Source: Flavihumibacter fluminis
GTDB lineage: Bacteria > Bacteroidota > Bacteroidia > Chitinophagales > Chitinophagaceae
Direction: 5' to 3'
NCBI RefSeq assembly: GCF_021491375.1
Contig: NZ_JAKEVY010000002.1
Span: 310,001-374,000 of the forward strand
Length of the DNA: 64,000 bases
Position 1 is the first letter of the stretch. Each line of letters starts with the position of its first letter. Below are positions 27,686 through 37,300 of the stretch, piece after piece. A program made the position numbers and the translations under genes. A model generated the notes under the pieces. That model worked only from the letters and a program-made list of their open reading frames with translations. It did no database searches and had not been told where the DNA came from.

Positions 27686-28021
27686 TCACCGCTGTGACTT
27701 TGGAAGGCTGGACCTGACAAGTTTATAGGAATTATCAATCCATTCCTTTATAAGCCTGTCAGGAATGGAGTTGTCCATAACAATTGTATTCCAGTGTTTC
27801 TTGTTCATATGATATCCAGGCTGCACGGCAGGATAGCGTTCCCTTAATTCGATTGCTTCATCCGGATCAGCTTTTAGATTGATGCTTTCAAATAAATCCA
27901 CATCTGTGAATGCAAACATTTTTCCCTTAACCTTAAAAACAAGTGTTTCGGGTCCGAATGGAAATTCTTCGGTGACATCTGGAAAAGACAGGCAAAAGTG
28001 GCGGAAAGATTCAATATCCAT
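27686..28021 (-). CDS. MmcQ/YjbR-family DNA-binding protein
   Basis: The 111-residue protein fits the MmcQ/YjbR family (CyaY-like fold). It has FRHFCLSFPDVTEEFPFG at the N-terminus, LVFKVKGKMFAF, NLKADPDEAIELRERYP, PGYHMNKKHWNTI and a C-terminal helix with SYKLVRSSLPK. A bound nucleic acid has been proposed for the family, but its role is not established. It is a single gene read towards rfbD. The stops are 6 bases apart. A hairpin terminator separates its start from tRNA-Gln. Confidence 0.88.
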   Translation of the reverse strand: MDIESFRHFCLSFPDVTEEFPFGPETLVFKVKGKMFAFTDVDLFESINLKADPDEAIELRERYPAVQPGYHMNKKHWNTIVMDNSIPDRLIKEWIDNSYKLVRSSLPKSQR

Positions 28022-28035
28022 TGGGTTGGCAATAT

Positions 28036-28065
28036 AAAAAAAGCAGGTCGTTAAACCTGCTTTTT
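28036..28065 (-). terminator. Terminator of tRNA-Gln
   Basis: The arms AAAGCAGGT and ACCTGCTTT with a 6-base loop are followed on the minus strand by a T-run. It lies directly 3' of tRNA-Gln and upstream of the mmcQ-like gene. Confidence 0.75.
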
Positions 28066-28066
28066 G

Positions 28067-28137
28067 TTGCCCGACCAGGATTCGAACCTAGACAAACAGA
28101 ACCAAAATCTGTCGTACTACCATTATACTATCGGGCA
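28067..28137 (-). tRNA. tRNA-Gln (TTG)
   Basis: The cloverleaf is complete: acceptor TGCCCGA pairs with TCGGGCA, the anticodon stem is ACAGA/TCTGT around loop TTTTGGT (anticodon TTG, reads CAA), and the T-arm contains TTCGAAT. The discriminator is A. CCA is not encoded. Confidence 0.95.
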
Positions 28138-28246
28138 ATCCGTCCCTTAAGGGAGTGCAAAAATAAAGGGTGTGTCCATTTCTGCCAAAAAAAAATTCCA
28201 AAAAGAGGATATCTTCTTAAATCCTCTAAATGCTTAATTTTCAAAC

Positions 28247-29542
28247 ATGTTAGCACCTTCCCGCAGAAATTTTCTGCAACAGTTATCAAAACTAGGTTTA
28301 GGCTCGTTGTTCATAGGCGCTTCAGTACCTGCATGGAGCCGGCAGTTGGAAGAAACTCTTTCAAAGTTCCGGTCTATGGATGCAGAGCGCCTGGCTTCAG
28401 AAGAGGATTTCTGGTACAGCATTCAGCAGGCCTACACTGTTTCCCCGGCTATTATTAATCTGAACAATGGGGGTGTGAGTCCGTCTCCAAAGGTGGTTCA
28501 GGAGGCTATGAAACGTTATCATGACCTTAGTAATGAAGGTCCCAGTTATTTCATGTGGAGGATACTGGACCAGGGTAGAGAACCTTTGCGTGCCAACCTC
28601 GCCAGGCTGGCGGGATGTGATCCCGAAGAGCTGGCCATTCAGCGTAATGCGTCAGAAGCACTGGAAACGGCCATCTTTGGCATTCCGCTGAGAGCGGGCG
28701 ACGAAGTGGTGCTTTCCAAACAGGATTACCCCAATATGATCAATGCGTGGAAGCAGCGGGAAAAAAGAGATGGAATCAAGCTGGTTTGGATAAACCTGGA
28801 GTTGCCTTCAGAAGACGATAACTACCTTACCCAGCAATATGTAAAAGCGTTCACCAATCGCACACGTGTGGTGCACATCACCCATATCATCAACTGGAAT
28901 GGACAGATACTGCCGGTTCGTAAAATTGCTGATCAGGCACGTTCACGCGGAATTGAGGTATTAGTGGATGGAGCCCACAGTTTTGCGCATTTTCAATTTC
29001 GTATCGATGAACTGGGGGCCGATTATTTTGGTACCAGTTTACATAAATGGCTAAGCGCCTGTATCGGAACCGGATTTCTATATGTCAGAAAAGAGAAAAT
29101 TGAAAAGTTGTATCCGTTATTTGGTGCACCAGCCGGACAAGAAACGAATATCCGCAAATTTGAAAACCTGGGTACCCGGCCCTTTTTCATTGAGCAGGCC
29201 ATCGGTAAAGCAATTGAATTCCAGGAAATGATTGGTGCAGAACGGAAAGAAAAGCGACTTCACTACCTCAAAAATTATTGGATGGAAAGGGTTGAAAAAT
29301 TACCAGGCGTGGAATTAGGTACTTCTTTAAAACCTGGTTTTGCCTGCGCTATTGGATTAGTTTCAGTTAAAAACCGAAAGCCGGCTGAATTAGATCAGTT
29401 CCTTTTTAATAAATATAAAATCCACACTGTAGGAATTGAGTGGGAAAATATTAAGGGGGTTCGTATCACTCCGCATGTGTACACCACTACTCGTCAATTG
29501 GATACCCTGGTACAGGCAATTACTGAGTTTGCAAAGACCTGA
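28247..29542 (+). CDS. Tat-exported class V PLP enzyme (isopenicillin-N-epimerase-like)
   Basis: The 431-residue protein begins with a twin-arginine signal (SRRNFLQQL, residues 5-13, then a hydrophobic stretch to about residue 27), so it should be exported folded with its PLP. The class V aminotransferase fold follows: LNNGGVSPSP near the start, RNASEALETAIFG, DGAHSFAH, and the PLP lysine in TSLHKWLSA (Lys267). It resembles the CefD / cysteine desulfurase-like group. The substrate is unknown, and periplasmic PLP enzymes are uncommon. Its 3' end overlaps the diheme cytochrome gene by 23 bases. Confidence 0.85.
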   Translation: MLAPSRRNFLQQLSKLGLGSLFIGASVPAWSRQLEETLSKFRSMDAERLASEEDFWYSIQQAYTVSPAIINLNNGGVSPSPKVVQEAMKRYHDLSNEGPSYFMWRILDQGREPLRANLARLAGCDPEELAIQRNASEALETAIFGIPLRAGDEVVLSKQDYPNMINAWKQREKRDGIKLVWINLELPSEDDNYLTQQYVKAFTNRTRVVHITHIINWNGQILPVRKIADQARSRGIEVLVDGAHSFAHFQFRIDELGADYFGTSLHKWLSACIGTGFLYVRKEKIEKLYPLFGAPAGQETNIRKFENLGTRPFFIEQAIGKAIEFQEMIGAERKEKRLHYLKNYWMERVEKLPGVELGTSLKPGFACAIGLVSVKNRKPAELDQFLFNKYKIHTVGIEWENIKGVRITPHVYTTTRQLDTLVQAITEFAKT

Positions 29543-30563
29543 TCCAGTCGCTGATTAAGGCTACACCTTCCTTGTGAATTTGCTCCCTGCCTAATTCCGG
29601 CATGGCAATACCAGGATCATTTGTATTCATACGGTATACAAGAATCGATTTTTCCGGTTTACCGGGCACGATCGCATAACTCAGATTACCTGATCCCCTG
29701 CCAGCAGCTACCGGTGTTTTGTGGATGCCCAGCAAGTGAGGGTCCTTGTTATGTATATCAAGAAAAAGTCCCGAGGTATTGGCAGGCCCGCCTGGACTGT
29801 GACAATGCCCACAATTGATATCCAGATAGGAACGGGCTCTCGCGTTAAGTGAAGCTGTTGAATTTTCCCAATCTGCATTAGCTGGAACTCCATCAGCAGG
29901 CAATCCTTTTAACCAGCCTTTGTTTGCCCATTTGCTCAGTTGATTTCCTCTGATACCTGTGAAACTAACGGTCTTGTTCAGGTGCCTTGCACTGATACCT
30001 ATCGGAAGAAATTCTTTACCATTGGTATGGCATCCCTTGCACTGATTTTTGTTTGGTATCACATAATTGGTACGTTGTTTTTTACCCTTATTATCGATGT
30101 ATGAAACAGTACGCGTATCGCCTGCTACATCATAATAAGCTTCTGTTTGTTCCTCGTTCCAGATATAGGGTAATGCATTCCATCCGGTTGCTTCATGGAT
30201 TAGGAGACGGGTTTCAATCAGTTTTCGCCCCTTGCCTGGATTACTGAAATCAAGCGGGTAATAAAAGTGCTTGATGAGCACCGTTCCTATGGGCAGCTCA
30301 AATGGTTGGGTAGGGTGGTAATTCATTTGGCCGTTTTCAGGCAACACGATATATCTTAGTTTCTCTGCATAGTTGCTGAAGAGTGAACTGTTCAATTCAT
30401 AGGGTATGATTCCAGGTGCCGGATTTAATTCCGCCAGTGGCCCAACGAAATATTGATAGTCGGATAATTTTTCTTTGGGAGTGAATGATGATACGCTGCT
30501 GTCAAGGTGACTCATCAGTCCCAAACTGAGCAATAGGGCACAAATAATCGAAAAGGTTTTCAT
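29520..30563 (-). CDS. Exported SO2930-type diheme cytochrome c
   Basis: The 347-residue protein has a Sec signal peptide and two heme c sites, CKGCH (175-179) and CGHCH (251-255). They stand in a beta-rich scaffold with FVGPLAELNPAPGIIPYELNSSLFS at the mature N-terminus (a stretch typical of the family). This corresponds to the HNE_0200/SO2930 family, which is regularly encoded beside a parallel beta-helix protein, as here (4-base overlap). The electron donor and acceptor are unknown. It needs the cytochrome c maturation system whose ccmB, ccmC and ccmD genes are also in this window. Confidence 0.88.
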   Translation of the reverse strand: MKTFSIICALLLSLGLMSHLDSSVSSFTPKEKLSDYQYFVGPLAELNPAPGIIPYELNSSLFSNYAEKLRYIVLPENGQMNYHPTQPFELPIGTVLIKHFYYPLDFSNPGKGRKLIETRLLIHEATGWNALPYIWNEEQTEAYYDVAGDTRTVSYIDNKGKKQRTNYVIPNKNQCKGCHTNGKEFLPIGISARHLNKTVSFTGIRGNQLSKWANKGWLKGLPADGVPANADWENSTASLNARARSYLDINCGHCHSPGGPANTSGLFLDIHNKDPHLLGIHKTPVAAGRGSGNLSYAIVPGKPEKSILVYRMNTNDPGIAMPELGREQIHKEGVALISDWIRSLQTQ

Positions 30564-31744
30564 TGCATTTGTACATTAACGGGAATGGAGAGGTTGCAGG
30601 AATACGGACCGGTATCGCGACTAATATTTTTGAATCCATTGGCAGCATCAATGTTGGCAAAACTTTGGTTATGGTTATTGGAAATACAGATGGCGGGTTT
30701 ACCTGCTGCCTGCGGATCGGGGATACCGTCATACAGAATATGCGGTACCTTTTTCCCAAAGCGTAATTTGAACCGAAAAAGTTTACCCATCCGGCCTTGC
30801 ATGGTTGCCCGTTCATTTCTTCTTTCGTAGAAATTGTCGTGGATGGAAATTGCTGATGGATAGGGATGATAACTGCTGTCGTTGATCGGATTTTCAGTGA
30901 TATAGTAGCTGACAACTACAGTGCCTGCAGTACGGTTATTAACAATGCGATTATCATGTATATCAACATGATTGGCAGCCAGAATCATTATTCCGGTTCC
31001 GGGAGGAACTTTGCCAACAATATTTCCCTTGGGTGCAAAATTATCATGGTTGTTATCCAGCACCTCATTGTTGTGAAGTTTGGTAAAACCTCCTCTTTTT
31101 ACAATGAGATCAGGTAAGTCAAATACCAAAATTCCACCGGTATTATTGAAAGCTTTATTGTTATGTACTTCGGCATAAAGGGAATTCTCAATTTCTATTC
31201 CTGCGACATTTTCTGTTGCCGTTGAATTACGAACGATAATATGGTGTGATTGCCCTACGTATATACCTGCATCACTTGCTCCCCTGGCATAACAACTGTC
31301 GATCAATACCCGCTGGCATTGAACAGGATAAATTCCATAACCCCCATTGGACGAATGTGCACCACGGGTCCATTCTGTTTTTACATTAAGAAAACGGATG
31401 CCATCCACCAGCTGTGTTTTGATAGCATCTCCTTTGGTATTTTGTACAGTGAGTTGTTCAATCGTTATATTGGAGCCATTGGTGATACGGATGCCTTCTG
31501 CTCCCGAGATTTGTCCGGCGAAATTCAGTATGGTTTTATCTGGCCCTTTTCCCCGAATGGTAACGCCCTGCTTGCCATCCATGGAAAGGGTGGTACTAAT
31601 GGTGAAAATGCCTTCTGGCAGTTCCACCAATCCGTTGTTGTCCACCTCAATGAATTGTGCCTGGAGCTTTCGTTGAATGTCAGGTTGTGCCTGAAGCAGG
31701 CAAGCCCAGCTGATTAACAGCAGCAAAAGGGAAGATTTTTTCAT
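30560..31744 (-). CDS. Exported parallel beta-helix repeat protein
   Basis: The 394-residue protein has a signal peptide (ending LQA-Q) and a right-handed beta-helix built of repeated N-x-I/G-type turns. Examples are ITNGSNITIEQLTVQNT, GQSHHIIVRNSTATEN and NSLYAEVHNNKAFNNTGG. It fits the family found next to SO2930-type cytochromes. The start and stop of this gene and the cytochrome overlap as ATGA, so the pair is translationally coupled. A polysaccharide-binding or lyase-like role is possible from the fold, but no catalytic site is evident. Confidence 0.85.
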   Translation of the reverse strand: MKKSSLLLLLISWACLLQAQPDIQRKLQAQFIEVDNNGLVELPEGIFTISTTLSMDGKQGVTIRGKGPDKTILNFAGQISGAEGIRITNGSNITIEQLTVQNTKGDAIKTQLVDGIRFLNVKTEWTRGAHSSNGGYGIYPVQCQRVLIDSCYARGASDAGIYVGQSHHIIVRNSTATENVAGIEIENSLYAEVHNNKAFNNTGGILVFDLPDLIVKRGGFTKLHNNEVLDNNHDNFAPKGNIVGKVPPGTGIMILAANHVDIHDNRIVNNRTAGTVVVSYYITENPINDSSYHPYPSAISIHDNFYERRNERATMQGRMGKLFRFKLRFGKKVPHILYDGIPDPQAAGKPAICISNNHNQSFANIDAANGFKNISRDTGPYSCNLSIPVNVQMQ

Positions 31745-31774
31745 AGTACAAGCGTCTTCCCTAATGTACGAAAT

Positions 31775-33058
31775 TCAGACCGCCTTAACCAGGTAATAAT
31801 TCTTTTTACCTTTCTGGATAAGCAGGTAGCGGTTGTGCAGCAACTGGTCGGCTCCGGGTTTAAAATCAATGGCCGGGATCTTTTCTTTATTGATGCTTAC
31901 GCCTCCACTCTGTACCATTTTACGCGCTTCGCCTTTGCTGGGGAAGATACCGGTTTCTGCGAGCAGGGTAACAACATCTGTAGAATCACCAATTCGTTCC
32001 ATTGGAAACTCATGCTGGGGCACTCCTTCCATTACCTGGAGTAACTGTACTTCAGTCAGGCTTCTGATGACCTCTGTGGTAACATTTCCAAATAGGATAT
32101 CTGAAGTCTTAACTGCAAACTCATAAGCATCCTTCCCATGTACCAGGCTGGTAATTTCTTCTGCCAGTTTTTTCTGAAGCAGTCGCAGATGCGGGGCTGC
32201 CTCGTGTTCCTGTTGAAGTGACTCAATTTCAGCTTTGGGCAGGAACGTGAAGATCTTGATCCATTTGGCTGCATCTTCATCAGAAGCATTCAGCCAGAAC
32301 TGGTAGAACTGATAAGGCGATGTTTTCTCCGGATCGAGCCAAACATTTCCTTTTTCGGTTTTACCGAATTTACCACCATCAGCTTTGGTTAACAGGGGAC
32401 AGGTAAAAGCAAAAGCCTCACTGCCACCCATCCGGCGGATCAGTTCGGTACCGGTGGTGATATTTCCCCACTGGTCGCTTCCGCCCATCTGGAGTTTACA
32501 GTTTTTATGCTGGTTTAGCCAGTAAAAATCATATCCCTGGATCAGTTGGTAGGTGAACTCCGTGAAACTGATACCGCTGTCGCCTTCAATTCTTTTCTTC
32601 ACCGAATCCTTGGACATCATATAATTAACTGTAATATGTTTGCCCACATCGCGAATAAAATCCAGGAAACTGATGTTTTTGAACCAGTCGTAGTTGTTGA
32701 CAATTTCGGCGGCATTCGACCGGGAGGGGTCAAAATCCAGGAATTTTTCCAATTGGGCACGGATGCCGGCCAGGTTCATCTGAAGGGTGGCCTCATCCAG
32801 CATTTTGCGTTCTTCGGCTTTGAAAGAGGGGTCGCCCACCATTCCGGTAGCACCTCCGATCAGGGCAAATGGCTTATGACCGGCTTTTTGCAGGTGAATT
32901 AATAGGAGAATGGGAACCAGACTGCCAATGTGAAGACTGTCTGCGGTTGGATCAAAGCCAATATAGGCCGAAGTCATTTCTTTGTTTAATTGTTCCTCCG
33001 TTCCGGGCATGATATCCTGCAACATGCCTCTCCATCGTAATTCTTCTATTAAATTCAT
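31775..33058 (-). CDS. tyrS: Tyrosyl-tRNA synthetase
   Basis: The 427-residue class I synthetase has the HIGH-type motif [10 protein letters not shown] near residue 45, [11 protein letters not shown] and the KMSKS-type [15 protein letters not shown]-terminal S4 RNA-binding domain follows ([17 protein letters not shown]). The start used is the ATG at 33058 ([12 protein letters not shown]), because the 8-residue extension from 33082 runs through the predicted promoter and palindrome. The gene is alone on its strand. Confidence 0.95.
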   Translation of the reverse strand: MNLIEELRWRGMLQDIMPGTEEQLNKEMTSAYIGFDPTADSLHIGSLVPILLLIHLQKAGHKPFALIGGATGMVGDPSFKAEERKMLDEATLQMNLAGIRAQLEKFLDFDPSRSNAAEIVNNYDWFKNISFLDFIRDVGKHITVNYMMSKDSVKKRIEGDSGISFTEFTYQLIQGYDFYWLNQHKNCKLQMGGSDQWGNITTGTELIRRMGGSEAFAFTCPLLTKADGGKFGKTEKGNVWLDPEKTSPYQFYQFWLNASDEDAAKWIKIFTFLPKAEIESLQQEHEAAPHLRLLQKKLAEEITSLVHGKDAYEFAVKTSDILFGNVTTEVIRSLTEVQLLQVMEGVPQHEFPMERIGDSTDVVTLLAETGIFPSKGEARKMVQSGGVSINKEKIPAIDFKPGADQLLHNRYLLIQKGKKNYYLVKAV

Positions 33059-33064
33059 AAAAAA

Positions 33065-33081
33065 TGCTGCAATTTGCAGCA
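33065..33081. repeat. 17-bp palindrome at the predicted tyrS transcription start
   Basis: TGCTGCAA, a central T, and TTGCAGCA form a perfect palindrome 6 bases upstream of the tyrS start codon. It overlaps the last base of the -7 element and the expected start point, a usual place for a repressor site. Confidence 0.6.
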
Positions 33082-33110
33082 AAACTAACGTAATCGGATT
33101 AGCCGGCGAA
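33080..33110 (-). promoter_or_regulatory. tyrS: tyrS promoter
   Basis: On the minus strand TAGTTTTG (33087-33080) fits TAnnTTTG. TTCG (33110-33107), one mismatch from TTTG, lies 19 bases upstream. Confidence 0.5.
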
Positions 33111-33180
33111 AGGCAATATTGGCCCGGCGGCGGCGTTTTAGTCCATTAGCGTAATCTTTGCTTATCCTGAAAGTTGTCTG

Positions 33181-34302
33181 ATGAACCTAATTAACCGAGG
33201 ATTCTTATTCTGCCTTTTGATGGTGCCTATGGCGCTGTCTGCACAGTTTCGAAAATATTCCAATGAATTTCTGAATATAGGCGCAGGAGCCAGAGGCCTG
33301 GGGATGGGCTCGGCGCAGGTAGCGTCTGTTTCAGATGGTACGGCGGGTTATTGGAACCCGGCTGCGCTGGTGCATGTTAAGAACCAGGCCCAGGTGAACA
33401 TTATGCATGCCGAATATTTTGCGGGTATTGGCAAATACGATTATGCCAATATTGCGCTTCCCCTGAAAGATGGTAAAAGAACGATCGGGTTATCAGTACT
33501 GCGGTTTGCTGTAGATGATATTCCAAATACGGTTTTCCTGGTAGAACCGGATGGTACCATCAATTTTGATAACATCACCACCTTTTCTTCTGCTGACTAT
33601 GCTTTTCTTTTTTCTTATGCGCAGGAACTGAAAATGAAGGGGTCCCCTGATAAAAAACTCAATCTTGGATTTAATGCCAAAGTCATACATCGTAAGGCGG
33701 GTGATTTTGCAACTGCCTGGGGATTTGGTTTCGATGCGGGTGTCCAGTACATCAATAAAAGGTTGCAGATAGGAGTGGTTGCAAGGGATGTTACCACCAC
33801 CTTCAATGCCTGGACGTACAACATCAATGACAAAATGCGGGAAGTGTTTTATGTTACGCAGAACGATGTTCCTGTAAAGTCGAATGAACTAACTGCACCC
33901 AAACTGATTGCGGGAGCTTCTTACAATTTTAAGTTAAGCAAGTCAATTGATCTGTTGGCAGAAGCCAATCTGGATTTTACGTTTGATGGCAGGCGTAATA
34001 CGGTGATCAGTAGCTCTGCCTTGAGTGTGGATCCTAAAATCGGTCTGGAAGCATCCGTTAAAAAAGTATTTTTTGTACGTGCAGGCATCAACAATTTTCA
34101 AAAAGCACTGGATGATAATGACAGTACCTATCAGAAAAAGGTTTGGATTTATCAACCTGCTATTGGAGCCGGTTTTCGTTTACAGAACGTGATGATTGAT
34201 TATGCATTTACCAACCTGGCGAACCAATCCAATCCCCTGTATACGCACGTATTTTCATTGAAACTTGACCTGGTCAAAAAATCAAAGAACAAAAGTAACT
34301 GA
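33181..34302 (+). CDS. PorV/PorQ-family outer-membrane beta-barrel protein
   Basis: The 373-residue protein has a signal peptide (ending LSA-Q) and then the PorV/PorQ hallmark FLNIGAGARGLGMGSAQVA and GYWNPAAL. Amphipathic strands follow throughout, ending in an outer-membrane-type C-terminus. In type IX secretion PorV shuttles cargo from the translocon to the sortase PorU. Its position 8 bases upstream of a PorU-like peptidase gene fits this. It may be a second PorV paralogue serving PorU2 rather than the main one. Confidence 0.85.
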   Translation: MNLINRGFLFCLLMVPMALSAQFRKYSNEFLNIGAGARGLGMGSAQVASVSDGTAGYWNPAALVHVKNQAQVNIMHAEYFAGIGKYDYANIALPLKDGKRTIGLSVLRFAVDDIPNTVFLVEPDGTINFDNITTFSSADYAFLFSYAQELKMKGSPDKKLNLGFNAKVIHRKAGDFATAWGFGFDAGVQYINKRLQIGVVARDVTTTFNAWTYNINDKMREVFYVTQNDVPVKSNELTAPKLIAGASYNFKLSKSIDLLAEANLDFTFDGRRNTVISSSALSVDPKIGLEASVKKVFFVRAGINNFQKALDDNDSTYQKKVWIYQPAIGAGFRLQNVMIDYAFTNLANQSNPLYTHVFSLKLDLVKKSKNKSN

Positions 34303-34310
34303 TTAAGCAT

Positions 34311-37300
34311 ATGTATCTGAACCGAAAGAATTCCTTCAATCGTTTATTGATTATGCTGGTTGTGTTACTGGCAACCGGATTTACTTCATTTGCTCAGCCC
34401 TTTAATAATGAATGGATTGATTTTAATAAAACCTATTATAAGTTCAAAGTGGGGACTGATGGGGTGTATAGAATTCCGGCCGCATCTCTTTCAACTATTG
34501 GTCTGAATTCAACTCCTGCTGAGCATTTTCGCTTATATCGAAATGGTGTAGAGGTTCCTATATTCACTTCTGTCAATTCAGGGGTTTTGCCAGCAGATGG
34601 TTACATTGAATTTTGGGGATTGGCCAATGATGGAACAACTGATCGGATTTTATATCGGGAAGAACAGTTTCAGCACCGGACAAAGTATAATTTGCATGTT
34701 GACACTGCGATTTATTTTTTGACTGTTGAACCATCCTTGCCGAATAAACGATTTACTTCAGTTAATAATGATGTTGCTTCCAATACATTGCCGGTTGAGC
34801 CATATTTCATTCATAAGCTAGCAAGAGATTATAAGGAAAGATTGAATCCGGGATTTGCGGCTGATCTTGAGCAGTATGTTTTCTCTTCTTCCTACGATAG
34901 AGGAGAATTTTTCTCCAGTAATGAAATTAGGCAACGTATTACGCGTACGGACAACCAGACAAACCTGAGACCTTTTGTGGGTGGTCCCGACGGTACGCTC
35001 CAGTTTGGTGCTTTTGGAAATACAACAAAAACCAGGCGAGTAAGAGTGGAGTTGAATGGTAATCAACTTTATGAAAATTCAATGAACTTTTTTTCTGATC
35101 TGGTTGCTACGGTTCCTGTTCCGAATGCCTTGCTGGCAACCGGTGCTGCTTCAGTAGCATTTACAAATGTTCAGCCACCGGCTCCTGCAACCGGACCAGA
35201 TCCTTACCTGGACCGGATGGTAATTTCTTTTTACGAATTAACCTATGCGAGGGAATTTAATTTTAATAATGCCCGAACATTTGCATTTGAGCTGCAGCCG
35301 CGTACAAATGGATATTTTCTTGAAATCAGAAATTTCAATAGCGGGGGAGTAGCTCCTGTTCTGTATGACCTGGAAAACCAGGAGCGCTATGTAGCGAATA
35401 CACAAGTTGCTGGTGTATTCAGATTTGCACTACCGGGTTCTGTTAATACCAGGAAATTGGTAATGGTCAGTCAGGCTTCTGCTACAGGTTATCCCAATAT
35501 TGTAAACGCATTTAGCTCCAGAACATTTACGGATTATTCAAATGCAGCATTACAGGGTGATTATTTAATTATTTCCAATAAAGTTTTACTCAATGGTCCG
35601 GATGGCTCCAATCCGGTAGAAGATTATCGCCAGTATAGAAGCAGTGCTACAGGCGGAGCTTTTAATGCAAAAATTTATGATATTGAAGAGTTGACCGATC
35701 AGTTTGCATTCGGACAAGAGGGACATCCATTGTCCATAAAAAACTTCATAAGGTTCGCCAGGGCAAATTTTAGTAGTCCGCTTCAGAATGTTTTTCTAAT
35801 TGGTAAAGGGGTGACTTATAATTATTATCGGGCCAGTAATAATATCACAATGCGGCCCCAATTAAAAGAATTAAATCTGTTGCCCACTTTTGGATTTCCG
35901 GGTTCTGATAATCTCATGAGTTCTGCATCTTCCAGTGATCCCCTAATTCAAACACCTATTGGAAGACTTTCAGTAATTCGGCCTGCAGAAGTTACAGATT
36001 ATCTGGAAAAGGTAAAAGAGTATGAACAGGTTCAAAAAACAGTTTCTGGCCAGATTGAGGATCAAATATGGAAGAAAAATATTTTGCATGTAACCGGAGC
36101 TACTGATGCCCTATTGGGAGTTCAGCTCTGTAATTTTATGAATTCATATAAAACGCTGATTGATGATACCTTAACTGGTGCAAATGCAACAGTTTTATGT
36201 AAAACTGCTGGTGGGCAGCAGGATCAGTCAGGGGCGCAGGTTATCCGGAATCAATTTGAATCAGGGATAAGTCTTTTAACCTATTTCGGACATTCATCTG
36301 CCAACACACTTGAATTCAGTATTGAAGATCCCAATGACTATAACAATCAGGGGAAATATCCTGTTTTCTCTGTAAATGGCTGTTATGCTGGAGATTTTTT
36401 TCAATATTCTGCAGGCCGTTTCCAGGTTTATGAAACACTAACTGAAAAATTTACATTGGCGAAACAGAGGGGAGGGGTTGCTTTCATCGCAAGTACGCAT
36501 TTTGGAGTAGTAAATTACCTTGGTGTGTATCTGACTTCCTTTTATAATCAGATTGGAAAAACTGATTATGGAAGACCATTGGGGGTAGTAATTAAAGATG
36601 CATTGGTTGAAATGAAGCAACGGTATTCTCCGATCGATTTCCTTGCTCGTGCACATGCGGAGCAAGTTAATTTACACGGGGACCCGGCTCTTGTAATGAA
36701 TTTTCAGGAAAAGCCGGATTATGCAGTTGAGGAGTCAACTGTTGAGATTAGTCCTTCTTTTATTTCAGTATCGGATCAAACATTTAATGTTAAAGTAAAA
36801 TATTACAATATAGGCAAGGCTATAAATGATTCTGTGAACGTTGAGGTTAAGCGCATTAATCCGGATGGCACAGAAGTAGTACTCTATAATCAAAAAAGAC
36901 TTGCTCCTAAACTAGTTGATTCACTGGAATTTCAACTTCCCATTATTAGTACAATTCATAAAGGACAAGGAAGAATAGCGGTCGTAATCGATGGTGAGGA
37001 TAGAATTTCAGAAATGGTTGAGGATAATAATAGCATATCCAAGACCTTTTTCATTTATGAAGATGAAGCTTCTCCGGCTTTCCCTTATAACTATTCAATT
37101 GTAACTGAGCCATCTCAGAAGTTTTATGCATCTACGGCTAATCCGTTTAGTTCCATGAAGCAGTACATCATGGAAATTGATACAACTACGAATTTTAATT
37201 CATCTCTTAAAAAAGCGGTAACTATAAGTTCCGAAGGAGGGTTACTTGAATTTGACCCGCAAATGAGTTTTCAGGACAGTGTGGTATATTATTGGAGAAC

